From: Bradyrhizobiaceae bacterium Ga0074131
Lineage (GTDB): Bacteria > Pseudomonadota > Alphaproteobacteria > Rhizobiales > Xanthobacteraceae
Length of the DNA: 64,000 bases
Direction of reading: 5' to 3'
Assembly (NCBI GenBank): GCA_001464035.1
Contig: LNEC01000008.1
Location: forward strand, 124,001-188,000
Below, piece after piece: positions 54,568-62,536 of this stretch. The notes beneath the pieces are model-generated. The model made no database searches and was not told the DNA's origin. It saw nothing but the letters and a program-made list of their open reading frames with translations. The position numbers were made by a program, and so were the translations under genes. The first letter of the stretch is position 1, and the number at the start of each line of letters is the position of its first letter.

Positions 54568-55035
54568 TCAGGGCCGGGCGGCCTTGCAGCCGGGATTGTA
54601 GGCCCAGTTGCGGTCGAGCCCGGTGACGCACCATTCGACGCCCTGGCCGAAGCCGGCAAAGCCGCCGTCCTCGATCAGCGAATAGTGCACCTGGCGCATC
54701 TTGCCGTCGCTCAGCAGCACGTCGGCGCTGCAATAGCGGCGCGGGATGCTGTCGGACTGCCAGGGCCGGAACGCGGTTTCGCGGATCGCGCCGTAGGCGG
54801 TGATCTTGAGCGAGGAATTCCAGTAGGTGCTCTCTTTTTCCCAGAACTGGTTGGTGATGGTACCGAGCGCCGCTTCGCACTCCCTGAGCCGACCGTCATA
54901 GCGGGGACCGGACAGCCAGAAATTCAGTTCCAACGGACTGGCGGCCTGCGCCGGCTGGCCTAACGCCGACAGCCCCAGGATAGCGCCAAGCGCGGCGCCG
55001 GCGGGTCGTTTCAGGGATTTGAAAAAGTCGCGCAT
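54568..55035 (-). CDS. Exported protein of unknown function
   Basis: 155 residues. Signal peptide with basic start (MRDFFKSLKRPAG) and core ALGAILGLSALGQPAQA, cut before ASP. The mature domain is compact, with four cysteines (LRECEAAL, RRYCSADV, VEWCVTG, NPGCKAAR), many Trp and Tyr, and alternating strands such as KMRQVHYSLIEDGGF. This is compatible with a small disulphide-bonded beta protein in the periplasm. No family is recognised. It is divergent from the next gene, with a GC-rich spacer containing a triplicated 7-mer. Confidence 0.8.
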   Translation of the reverse strand: MRDFFKSLKRPAGAALGAILGLSALGQPAQAASPLELNFWLSGPRYDGRLRECEAALGTITNQFWEKESTYWNSSLKITAYGAIRETAFRPWQSDSIPRRYCSADVLLSDGKMRQVHYSLIEDGGFAGFGQGVEWCVTGLDRNWAYNPGCKAARP

Positions 55036-55123
55036 GGGTCATCCGCCGGGTGTTCCAACGTGGGGACGGTGCCGTGAAGCCCGCATGAGGTCAAGTGCAG
55101 CGCGGCAACACCTGGCGATAACT

Positions 55124-55144
55124 CGGCCGTCGGCCGTCGGCCGT
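55124..55144 (+). repeat. CGGCCGT tandem triplet
   Basis: Three exact head-to-tail copies of CGGCCGT, 54 bases before the start of the small exported protein. Copy number could vary by slippage. Confidence 0.85.
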
Positions 55145-55198
55145 TCTTTTCACAGCGGCCGGTCCGCCTTAAGGTGCCGCCAGCCAAGGGAGTCTGCG

Positions 55199-55492
55199 AT
55201 GCGAATGATTGGGGCTGCGAGCCTGGTTGCGATCTACGGAATGCTGGCGTGCGCGCCGGCGCAGGCCCAATGGGGCGTGCCGCCGTTCAAGGGCAACGAC
55301 ACCGGCGGCATCATCGCCTATTCGCTGGCGACGCGGGCCGACATCCGCGCCATGGCGATCGATCACTGCGCGGGTTACGGCAAGGTGGTGAAATTCCTTG
55401 GCGTGCAGCCCCACGATGGCGGCTACATTTCGTTCGCCTGCCGCTGGGTGCCGTATGGCGCGGTGGACCGGCCGCTGCGCACGCTCTACTGA
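55199..55492 (+). CDS. Small exported protein of unknown function
   Basis: 97 residues. ATG has GGGAG seven bases upstream. Signal peptide MIGAASLVAIYGMLACAPAQA, cut before QWG. The mature 75 residues contain GNDTGGIIAYSLATRADIRAM and two cysteines (DHCAGYG, FACRWVP) that could pair. It ends with VDRPLRTLY. The Cys in the signal region is not in a clear lipobox. Possible cotranscription with the DUF3617 gene 47 bases downstream. No function can be assigned. Confidence 0.8.
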   Translation: MRMIGAASLVAIYGMLACAPAQAQWGVPPFKGNDTGGIIAYSLATRADIRAMAIDHCAGYGKVVKFLGVQPHDGGYISFACRWVPYGAVDRPLRTLY

Positions 55493-55539
55493 ACCGGCCG
55501 GTCCCGCCTGTCGGCAGTCGTTAACAGGGAGTGCGCAGC

Positions 55540-56085
55540 ATGATGCGGCAGTCCGTTTCATTCGCAACGATCGCTTGTCTGATGGTCGCCGTTCCGGCGC
55601 CCGATGCCGGCGCGGTGGAACTGCCGGTGCGCAAGGCGGGTCTCTGGGAAATGAGGACGATGCAGGCGGGTTCGGCGACGCCCGAGATGACGATGCAGCA
55701 ATGCACCGACGCGACCACCGACAAGGAAATGAGCACGTCCTTCTCGCCGGCCTCGCAAGAGATGTGTTCCAAGCAGGACATCCAGAAGACCGCGACCGGC
55801 TATGTCACGGATTCCGTATGCTCCGTGGCGGGCATGTCGATTACGTCGCATTCCGAGATCACGGGCGATTTTAATTCCGCCTACACCGTCAAATCGACAT
55901 CGAACACAAAGGGCGGTCCAGCCGGCATGGCGCGCGATTCAACCACGGTCATCGAGGCGAAGTGGCTGGGGGCCTGCAAGTCCGGTCAGAAGCCCGGCGA
56001 CATCGTGATGCCCGGCGGCATCAAGATGAACATCAAGGACATGGAGAAGCTGAAAGGCATGATGCCGAAGCAGCTGCCGAGGTAG
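55540..56085 (+). CDS. DUF3617 exported protein
   Basis: 181 residues. Signal peptide VSFATIACLMVAVPAPDAGA, then the DUF3617 opening VRKAGLWEMRTMQAG. Further family features are MTMQQCTDATTDKEM, MCSKQDIQKTATGYVTDSVC with conserved cysteines, and FNSAYTVKST. These periplasmic proteins form small beta-rich domains of unknown role. The ATG pair follows AGGGAG by eight bases; a GTG start nine bases earlier would sit too close. The tail is Met/Lys-rich (IKMNIKDMEKLKGMMPKQ). Confidence 0.87.
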   Translation: MMRQSVSFATIACLMVAVPAPDAGAVELPVRKAGLWEMRTMQAGSATPEMTMQQCTDATTDKEMSTSFSPASQEMCSKQDIQKTATGYVTDSVCSVAGMSITSHSEITGDFNSAYTVKSTSNTKGGPAGMARDSTTVIEAKWLGACKSGQKPGDIVMPGGIKMNIKDMEKLKGMMPKQLPR

Positions 56086-56096
56086 GTCGCTTTTCT

Positions 56097-56230
56097 TACC
56101 TCTCCCGCTTGCGCGCGCAGCGCGGGTGGGGGCTCCATCCGCGAGTCCGAGTGTGAGTGGCCCCCACCATAGCCGATGCTTCGCATCGGCGTTCTCTCGT
56201 CAAGAACTGCGGCCGCAGGCCGCCTATGCT
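56097..56230. repeat. Compound intergenic palindrome (CTCTCCCGCTTGCGC type)
   Basis: CTCTCCCGCTTGCGCGC, then GGTGGGGGCTCC facing GGCCCCCACC, and GCCGATGCTTCGCATCGGC, which is a perfect 8-bp stem with a TTC loop. It lies between the convergent DUF3617 and histidine kinase genes. Confidence 0.7.
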
Positions 56231-56245
56231 CTCCCCCGCACTGAC

Positions 56246-57634
56246 CTACACCGGTATCCGCACCGCGGCACGCAGCCCGCCCATCGGGCTGTCGGCGAGC
56301 GTGATGTCGCCGCCGTGCGAACGGGCGATGTCGCGGGCGATCGCCAGCCCCAGGCCGGTGCCACCCTCGTCCTGATTGCGGGCGTCGTCGAGCCGCAGGA
56401 AAGGCTTGAACACCTCCTCGCGCATGTGGGCGGGAATGCCCGGGCCGTCGTCGTCGATCGTGACCGTGAGATAGCGGTGGTCGCGGTGGCCGGTGATCGA
56501 GATCGCGTTGGCGTGCCGCGCCGCGTTGGAGACGAGGTTGGCGAGGCAGCGCTTGAACGATGCCGGCTTCACCGTCACGACAGGCAGGCCGTGGAATGTC
56601 ACGGTCGCAGCGTGGCCGTTGCGCTCGGCGTCGCTGCGCAATTCCTCCAGCGCCAGCGTCATGTCGGTCGGCTGCGCATGCTCGCCGCTGTCGCCCCGCG
56701 CGAACGCCAGATAGGCCTCGAGCATGCCGGCCATCTCGTCGACGTCCTTGCGCATGCCGTCGACCTCGGGGCTGTCGCCGATCAACGCCAGCTCCAGCTT
56801 GAAGCGCGTGAGAATCGTGCGCAGATCGTGGCTGACGCCTGCCAGCATTGCGGTGCGCTGTTCGATCGAACGCTCGATGCGCGCCTTCATCTCGAGGAAG
56901 GCGTGGGCGGCGCGGCGCACTTCGCGTGCGCCGCGGGGGCGGAAATTCGGCACCTCGCGGCCCTTGCCGAAACTTTCCGCGGCGTCGGCCAGCCGCAGGA
57001 TCGGCTTGATCTGGTTGCGCAGGAACAGCACCATGACGATGAGCAGGATCGACGAGGTCCCCAGCATCCAGAAAATGAAGATCTCCGAATTCGACGCATA
57101 GGCCGCGCTGCGCTTCGCGAACACCCGCATCACCGCATCGTCGAGCCGGATGCGGATTTCCACCAGATTGGAGCGGCCGACGGTGTCGATCCAGAACGGT
57201 CTCGCGATCTGGCGGCCGAGCTGCACCGACAGCGTCTGGTCGAGCAGCGAGAAAAACGGTTTCGGGCCGGGCGGCGGCAGGTCGCCGACGGGGAGGAAAT
57301 CCACCACCAGCCCAAGCCGCTGGTCGGCGATGCGACGCAGCTGCGTGCGGTCCTTGTCCTGCGGATACACCTTGTAGACGTCGATAAGGGTGGCGACATC
57401 GGCCACCACGGCGGCGGACAACCGCCGCGTCACCGTGTTCCAGTGCCTCTCCATGAACACGAATGCCACCACCGACTGCAGCACCACCATGGGCACGATC
57501 ATGATCAGCAGCGCGCGGGCGTAGAGCCCGGTCGGCATCCAGCTCTTGAAGGCGTTGCCCATCCAGCCATTGGCGGCGGAGACGCGCCCAGCGGCGGAGC
57601 GGATCAGCGTGAGGCCGGTGTCGAGCGTGCTCAT
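56246..57634 (-). CDS. EnvZ-like sensor histidine kinase
   Basis: 462 residues. Membrane helices at about 40-61 and 186-206 flank a periplasmic sensor of some 120 residues. HAMP linker 208-260. The phosphoacceptor is His269 in AGVSHDLRTILTRFKLEL. ATP-binding boxes are CLANLVSNAARHA (N), DDDGPGIPAHMREEVFKPF (G1/F) and GGTGLGLAIARDIARSHGG (G2). It belongs to the EnvZ/OmpR class. The start is 10 bases after the response-regulator stop, so it is the third gene of the MarR-regulator-kinase operon. The stimulus cannot be read from the sensor sequence. Confidence 0.93.
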   Translation of the reverse strand: MSTLDTGLTLIRSAAGRVSAANGWMGNAFKSWMPTGLYARALLIMIVPMVVLQSVVAFVFMERHWNTVTRRLSAAVVADVATLIDVYKVYPQDKDRTQLRRIADQRLGLVVDFLPVGDLPPPGPKPFFSLLDQTLSVQLGRQIARPFWIDTVGRSNLVEIRIRLDDAVMRVFAKRSAAYASNSEIFIFWMLGTSSILLIVMVLFLRNQIKPILRLADAAESFGKGREVPNFRPRGAREVRRAAHAFLEMKARIERSIEQRTAMLAGVSHDLRTILTRFKLELALIGDSPEVDGMRKDVDEMAGMLEAYLAFARGDSGEHAQPTDMTLALEELRSDAERNGHAATVTFHGLPVVTVKPASFKRCLANLVSNAARHANAISITGHRDHRYLTVTIDDDGPGIPAHMREEVFKPFLRLDDARNQDEGGTGLGLAIARDIARSHGGDITLADSPMGGLRAAVRIPV

Positions 57635-57644
57635 ACAGGTTTGC

Positions 57645-58367
57645 TCAAGGCGAGGCGACCAGGCGATAGCCGACGCCGCGCACCGCCTGCAGGAACAGGG
57701 GATTGGCGGGATCCTTTTCGATCTTGCGCCGCAGCCGGTTGATCTGCACGTCGACCGCGCGCTCGTTGACGGAGCCGTCGCCGGCGAGTGCGCTGCGCGG
57801 CACGGTTTCGCCCGGCGCCACCGCGAGAATCCGCAGCATCTCTCGCTCGCGGTCGGTGAGATGGATGGTCTCCTCGCCCTGGCGCAGTTCGCCGCGGTCG
57901 AGATGATAGACATAGGGCCCGAACGCGACCTGCTCCAGCGTCTCCACCGGCGGCGGCGCGGTGCGCTTGAGGATATTGCCGATTCGCAACACCAGCTCGC
58001 GCGGCTCGAACGGTTTGGCGACGTAGTCGTCGGCGCCGATCTGCAGGCCCTCGATGCGGGCTTCGGCCTCGTGGCGCGCCGTCAGCATGATGATCGGCAC
58101 CGAGGACGAGGCGCGGATGAAGCGCGCGAGATCGAACCCGGTCTCGCCGGGCATCATGACGTCGAGAATCAGGAGGTCGAAATGCAGGCCGAGCAGCTTC
58201 GCGCGGGCGTCGGAGGCGCTCGCCGCCGTGGTGACGCGGTAGCCTTCGCCGCACAGAAAGCGTGACAGCAGATCGCGGATGCGGCGGTCGTCATCGACCA
58301 GCAGCAGATGCGGGGCATCGTCGGCCGGTTGCGGCGGGGTCCGTGCGAGGGTGGCAGCCTGGATCAC
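57645..58367 (-). CDS. OmpR-family response regulator
   Basis: 240 residues. Receiver domain: LLLVDDDRRIRDLL acidic pocket, phosphoacceptor Asp69 in LLILDVMMPGETGFD, IIMLTARHEAE, and Lys118 in YVAKPFEPREL. The winged-helix output domain has LTDREREMLRILAVAPGETV and the recognition region VNERAVDVQINRLRRKIE, ending VRGVGYRLVASP. Its partner is the adjoining EnvZ-like kinase. It starts three bases after the MarR stop, so translation of the two regulators is linked. Targets are unknown. Confidence 0.94.
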   Translation of the reverse strand: MIQAATLARTPPQPADDAPHLLLVDDDRRIRDLLSRFLCGEGYRVTTAASASDARAKLLGLHFDLLILDVMMPGETGFDLARFIRASSSVPIIMLTARHEAEARIEGLQIGADDYVAKPFEPRELVLRIGNILKRTAPPPVETLEQVAFGPYVYHLDRGELRQGEETIHLTDREREMLRILAVAPGETVPRSALAGDGSVNERAVDVQINRLRRKIEKDPANPLFLQAVRGVGYRLVASP

Positions 58368-58370
58368 GCT

Positions 58371-58925
58371 CTAGTCCTTTGCGGTTGCGCTGCCGGTGGC
58401 GAGAATGGTCGCCAGCACTTTGTCGGGATCGTCGCGATCGATCATCGCGCGCAGGAACCGGCGGACGGTATCGGCGCCGTCAGGCCCGATATCGCCGAGC
58501 GCGCGGGTGATCCGGTCGGTCTGCAGACCGGCGAGCTTGCCCACCAGCGCCTCGCCCTTGGGGGTGGCGAACAGCAGTCGCTGCCGGCGGTCGTCATTGC
58601 CGGTCCGCTGCAGGATATAGCCTTCGTCGAGCAGTTGCTTGAGGACCCGTCCGAGCGACTGCTTGGTGATGCGCAGCACGTCCAGCAGGTCGGCGACTTT
58701 CAGCCCGGGATAACGGTGGACGAAATGCAGCACCCGGTGATGCGCCCGCCCGAATCCGAAGGCCTCCAATTCGTGATCGGCATCGCCAACGAAGTCCCGG
58801 TAGGCGAAGAACAACAGCTCGATGATATCCCAACGCAAATCGGCGTGAGCAGGGTCGTTGGCCCGCGCATCAGCCGCCCTCGAATCAGGTTCGGGGGACG
58901 AGGTTGAGAAATTTATGTCAGTCAT
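58371..58925 (-). CDS. MarR-family transcriptional regulator
   Basis: 184 residues. Winged-helix core LKVADLLDVLRITKQSLGRVLKQLLDEGYILQ with wing GNDDRRQRLLFATPKGE. N-terminal dimerisation helices DIIELLFFAYRDFVGDADHE and C-terminal IDRDDPDKVLATIL. About 25 disordered residues come before the domain. It is the first gene of the operon with the OmpR-like regulator and kinase and diverges from ilvE. A 7-bp inverted repeat overlaps its start codon and is a plausible autoregulatory operator. Confidence 0.93.
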   Translation of the reverse strand: MTDINFSTSSPEPDSRAADARANDPAHADLRWDIIELLFFAYRDFVGDADHELEAFGFGRAHHRVLHFVHRYPGLKVADLLDVLRITKQSLGRVLKQLLDEGYILQRTGNDDRRQRLLFATPKGEALVGKLAGLQTDRITRALGDIGPDGADTVRRFLRAMIDRDDPDKVLATILATGSATAKD

Positions 58926-58934
58926 ATTGACATA
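58914..58934. promoter_or_regulatory. Candidate MarR operator overlapping the start codon
   Basis: TATGTCA, seven bases, TGACATA: perfect 7-bp arms. The spacer contains the complement of the MarR ATG. TTGACA within the right arm could also serve as a -35 box for the plus strand toward the aminotransferase. Both readings are inference. Confidence 0.5.
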
Positions 58935-59223
58935 TCTTGGGTTCAATGTTACAAAAATGCCGGCCACAGCGAAACATTAAGTCGTGTTGCTCGCGGTCTA
59001 GTTCCAAGGTGCGTGAGGCAGCGGCCACCGCTGCGAATTTGTTAACCGTACGATTGTCGAGCGGCATTTCGGCAAACATACTGGACTTCCGCATTCCGCA
59101 AAAGCATGTCCTTGAGGACGCGCCGGCGGGGAAGCCGGCCGAAGGCCGGGCAGGGGAAGGCCAGGCGTCACCAACCGCGCTGCGGCGCAGACGCGCCAAC
59201 CGCGTCAGTCCGGGAGAGAGTCC

Positions 59224-60384
59224 ATGGCAGTTTCGTTCGAGCAAGCCCGCAGAGAAAGGCCCGCGCCGGAAATCGCGCCGGTTGCGACGGCGGGAAGCAA
59301 GGCCATGAGCCTGAAGTTCGACATTCAGCCCGCGACGAATCCGGCGCCCGAGAAGGAGCGCGCGGCAAGGCTGGTGGACCCGGGCTTCGGCCGGGTCTTC
59401 ACCGATCACATGGCTGTGGTCCGCTACGATCAGGCGCAGGGCTGGCATGATGCGCGCGTGGAATCCCGTGCGAATTTCCCGCTCGATCCGGCCACGGCCG
59501 TCCTGCACTATGCGCAGGAGATTTTCGAAGGCCTCAAGGCGTACCAGCGCGACGATGGCGGCGTGAATCTGTTCCGGCCCGACGCCAATGCCAGGCGCTT
59601 CCGAAACTCGGCCGAGCGCATGGCCATGGCGCCGCTCCCCGAGCCGGTGTTCATCGAAGCGGTCGAGCAGCTCGTGCGCATCGACCGCGCCTGGATCCCG
59701 GGCGGTGAGGGCAGTCTTTACCTGCGGCCCTTCATGATCGCGAGCGAGGTCTTCCTCGGCGTCAAGCCGTCGGCGGAATACATCTTCGCCGTCATCGCCT
59801 CGCCGGTCGGCTCCTATTTCAAGGGCGGACCTGCGCCGGTGTCGATCTGGGTGTCGGAGAATTACACGCGCGCCGCGGTCGGCGGCACCGGCGCGGTTAA
59901 ATGCGGCGGCAACTACGCCGCCAGCCTGCGCGCGCAGGCCGAGGCCATCGATCACGGCTGCGACCAGGTGGTCTTCCTCGATGCGATCGAGCGCCGCTAC
60001 ATCGAGGAACTCGGCGGCATGAACGTGTTCTTCGCGTTCGACGACGGTTCGCTCTCGACGCCGCCGCTTGGCACCATCCTGCCGGGCATCACCCGTGATT
60101 CGATCATCGCGCTGGCGAAGAATTCCGGCACGCGCGTGCGCGAGGAGGCCTACACGATCGAGCAGTGGCGCACGGATGCCGCCAGCGGCAAGCTGAAGGA
60201 GGCCTTCGCCTGCGGCACGGCGGCCGTGATCTCGCCGATCGGCAAGGTGTGTTCGGCGAGCGGCGATTTTCTGATCGGCGGCGGCGCCGCCGGCCCGGTC
60301 GCCATGGGATTTCGCAAGCAGCTGATCGACATCCAGTACGGCCGCGCCGCCGACCCGCACGACTGGATCAAGAAGGTGCTGTGA
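59224..60384 (+). CDS. ilvE: Branched-chain amino acid aminotransferase
   Basis: 386-residue class IV PLP aminotransferase, last step of Leu, Ile and Val synthesis. The Schiff-base Lys is in GGTGAVKCGGNYAASL. Other family blocks are LHYAQEIFEGLKAYQ, LYLRPFMIASEVFLGV, FLDAIERRYIEELGGMNVF and FACGTAAVISPIGKV. The long form with FDIQPATNPAPEKER near residue 31 fits the eukaryote-like or Rhizobiales type. ATG has GGAGAG upstream. It is divergent from the MarR operon, with a 298-base intergenic region that must hold both promoters. Confidence 0.94.
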   Translation: MAVSFEQARRERPAPEIAPVATAGSKAMSLKFDIQPATNPAPEKERAARLVDPGFGRVFTDHMAVVRYDQAQGWHDARVESRANFPLDPATAVLHYAQEIFEGLKAYQRDDGGVNLFRPDANARRFRNSAERMAMAPLPEPVFIEAVEQLVRIDRAWIPGGEGSLYLRPFMIASEVFLGVKPSAEYIFAVIASPVGSYFKGGPAPVSIWVSENYTRAAVGGTGAVKCGGNYAASLRAQAEAIDHGCDQVVFLDAIERRYIEELGGMNVFFAFDDGSLSTPPLGTILPGITRDSIIALAKNSGTRVREEAYTIEQWRTDAASGKLKEAFACGTAAVISPIGKVCSASGDFLIGGGAAGPVAMGFRKQLIDIQYGRAADPHDWIKKVL

Positions 60385-60392
60385 CTCTTCTC

Positions 60393-60536
60393 CCTCGCCC
60401 CGCGCTTGCGGGGTCGAGACGAGCGAAGCTCGCTCTTAGAGGGTCGGGGTGAGGGGCTCTCTCAACCAGTACGACTCGCGGATAGTCCCCCTCACCGGGC
60501 GCTTCGCGCCGACCTCTCCCCGCAAGCGGGGCGAGG
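60393..60536. repeat. Large inverted intergenic repeat between ilvE and hisS
   Basis: CCTCGCCCCGCGCTTGCGGGG at the left faces CCCCGCAAGCGGGGCGAGG at the right. A central GAGCGAAGCTC stem and CTCACCGGGCGCTTCGCGCC follow. It fills almost all of the 205-base gap and is a compound form of the 40587-40642 family. Confidence 0.85.
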
Positions 60537-60589
60537 TAAGGAAGAACCCCGGTTGCCGCATCGCATCCCGGCTGGTACCAACGCCGGCC

Positions 60590-62131
60590 ATGGCCGACAA
60601 ACCCAAAAAACCGCAAAAATTGAGAGCCCGCCTGCCGCGCGGCCTCGCCGATCGCGGCCCCGCCGAGATCGCGGCGACCCGCGCGATGGTGGCGAAAATC
60701 CGCGAGGTCTACCAGCGCTACGGTTTCGAGCCGGTGGAGACGCCGGCGATGGAATATACCGACGCGCTCGGCAAATTCCTGCCGGACCAGGACCGGCCCA
60801 ATGAGGGCGTGTTCTCGTTCCAGGACGACGACGAGCAGTGGATCAGCCTGCGCTACGACCTGACCGCGCCGCTGGCGCGCTACGTCGCGGAACATTTCGA
60901 TTCACTGCCAAAACCCTATCGCAGCTACCGCGAGGGCTATGTCTATCGTAACGAGAAACCCGGCCCCGGCCGCTTTCGCCAGTTCATGCAGTTCGACGCG
61001 GATACCGTGGGCAGCGCCTCGCCGGCGGCCGACGCCGAGATGTGCATGATGGCGGCCGACACGATGGAAGCGCTGGGCATCCCGCGCGGCAGCTATGTGG
61101 TGAAGGTGAACAACCGCAAGGTGCTCGATGGGGTGCTTGTGTGGATTGGGCTCGGTGGGGAAGCGAACGCAGGACGCAGGCTTACGGTGCTTCGGGCCAT
61201 CGATAAGCTTGATAAGTTTGAGCCCAAAGAAGTCCGTTTCTTGCTCGGAGAAGGGCGCAAAGATGAGAGCGGGGACTTCACTAAAGGCGCAAATCTTGAT
61301 GAGGAACAAATCGAAGCTGTCTTTCAGTCTCTAAAATACAAAGTCGAATTTGAAGCGAGTGATGACGGGATTGAAAGGCAATCCCTCGTCGGTGAAGTGC
61401 CGGGACGGTTTTTGATGCAGAAGGAAGGCGGAGACCTTCTTCGTCAAGGCAGGTCAGAATTAGTTGAGATTAGCAAGCTCGTGACAGCGTCGGGTTACGG
61501 CCCCGACCGCATCCGTATCGACCCCTCCGTCGTCCGCGGCCTCGAATACTACACCGGTCCGGTCTACGAAGTCGAACTCATGCTCGAAACCAGGGACGAC
61601 AAAGGCCGTCCCGTGCGGTTCGGCTCGGTCGGCGGCGGCGGGCGGTACGACGGCCTCGTCTCGCGCTTTCGCGGCGAGCCGGTGCCGGCGACCGGTTTTT
61701 CGATCGGCGTGTCGCGGCTGCAGGCCGCGCTCACCATGCTGGGTAAGCTCGATACCAAACCAGCCTTCGGCCCGGTGGTCGTCACCGTGTTCGGCGGCGA
61801 GATCGCTGACTATCAGAAGATGGTCGCCACCTTGCGCAACGCCGATATTCGCGCCGAGCTCTATCTCGGCAATCCCAAGCACAGCCTCGGCCAGCAGATG
61901 AAATATGCCGACCGGCGCAACGCGCCGTGTGCGATCATTCAGGGATCGGACGAGAAGGCCAATGGCAAGATCCAGATCAAGGATCTCATCCTCGGCGCGG
62001 GCTTAACCGAGATCAAGGACCGCGAAGAATATCTGAAGAAGCAGTCCGAGGCCCAATACGAGGTCGATGAGAGCCGGATTGTCGAAGCCGTGCGCGAGGT
62101 GCTGGCGCGGCATGATGTGAAGTGGGGATAG
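60590..62131 (+). CDS. hisS: HisS, histidyl-tRNA synthetase, with composition-shifted central segment
   Basis: 513-residue class II synthetase. Motif 1 lies in the region of [16 protein letters not shown]; motif 2 is [19 protein letters not shown]; HisA/B blocks include [17 protein letters not shown] and [16 protein letters not shown] (motif 3: GFSIGVSRL). The start [11 protein letters not shown] is used because the upstream frame runs through an intergenic repeat. Bases 61201-61500 hold 146 G+C of 300 (49%), while 60961-61020 is 70% and 61621-61680 is 80%. Codons there favour A/T in the third position. The frame is intact and the motifs lie outside the shifted segment. Confidence 0.94.
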   Translation: MADKPKKPQKLRARLPRGLADRGPAEIAATRAMVAKIREVYQRYGFEPVETPAMEYTDALGKFLPDQDRPNEGVFSFQDDDEQWISLRYDLTAPLARYVAEHFDSLPKPYRSYREGYVYRNEKPGPGRFRQFMQFDADTVGSASPAADAEMCMMAADTMEALGIPRGSYVVKVNNRKVLDGVLVWIGLGGEANAGRRLTVLRAIDKLDKFEPKEVRFLLGEGRKDESGDFTKGANLDEEQIEAVFQSLKYKVEFEASDDGIERQSLVGEVPGRFLMQKEGGDLLRQGRSELVEISKLVTASGYGPDRIRIDPSVVRGLEYYTGPVYEVELMLETRDDKGRPVRFGSVGGGGRYDGLVSRFRGEPVPATGFSIGVSRLQAALTMLGKLDTKPAFGPVVVTVFGGEIADYQKMVATLRNADIRAELYLGNPKHSLGQQMKYADRRNAPCAIIQGSDEKANGKIQIKDLILGAGLTEIKDREEYLKKQSEAQYEVDESRIVEAVREVLARHDVKWG

Positions 62132-62143
62132 GTAGTTGAGGTT

Positions 62144-62241
62144 GTCATGCCCGCGAAGGCGGGCATCCAGTACGCCGCGCAGTTGGCGTTGAACGCAGAC
62201 TGGCGCGGAATACTGGATCATCCGCCTTCGCGGATGATGAC
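62144..62241. repeat. Inverted repeat (GTCATGCCCGCGAAGGCGGG type) after hisS
   Basis: GTCATGCCCGCGAAGGCGGG and CATCCAGTAC on the left face TACTGGATCATCCGCC and TTCGCGGATGATGAC on the right. It is the better-preserved relative of the element at 16151-16243. Confidence 0.85.
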
Positions 62242-62316
62242 GGATGCAAGATGCGCGGTGCCTCGGAACGAGGGTCGTGTGGTGACGAAGTAGCAACAAC
62301 AAAGGGAGCGACAACA

Positions 62317-62520
62317 ATGCCTGAAATTACCGTGAGCATGGCCGCCGGCCGCACCGACGAACAGAAGGCCGGCATGATGCGCGACATCACGCAGGCGCTG
62401 GTGAAGAACCTCGGCGTCGACGCCGACGCCGTCGTGATCCAGATCAACGAGGCGCCGCTGGCGCACAAGATGAAGGGCGGCAAGACGTTCGTGGAGCGCG
62501 CCGCCGCGGCGAAGAAGTAG
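62317..62520 (+). CDS. 4-Oxalocrotonate tautomerase family protein
   Basis: 67-residue tautomerase-fold protein with the catalytic Pro2 (MPEITVSMAAGRTDEQKAG). The domain pattern continues with ITQALVKNLGVDADAVVIQI and ends before KMKGGKTFVERAAAAKK. Members act as hexamers or dimers on 2-hydroxymuconate-like enols, but small homologues are often of unknown substrate. AAAGGGAGC precedes the ATG. It is 16 bases from the following thioesterase gene, so an operon is likely. Confidence 0.88.
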   Translation: MPEITVSMAAGRTDEQKAGMMRDITQALVKNLGVDADAVVIQINEAPLAHKMKGGKTFVERAAAAKK

Positions 62521-62536
62521 CGCTCTCCATCTCCCC

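Noticed and set aside
56126..57742. A 538-codon open frame on the plus strand
   Set aside because: It is antisense to the EnvZ-like kinase, with no ribosome-binding site or domain and a composition typical of shadow frames.
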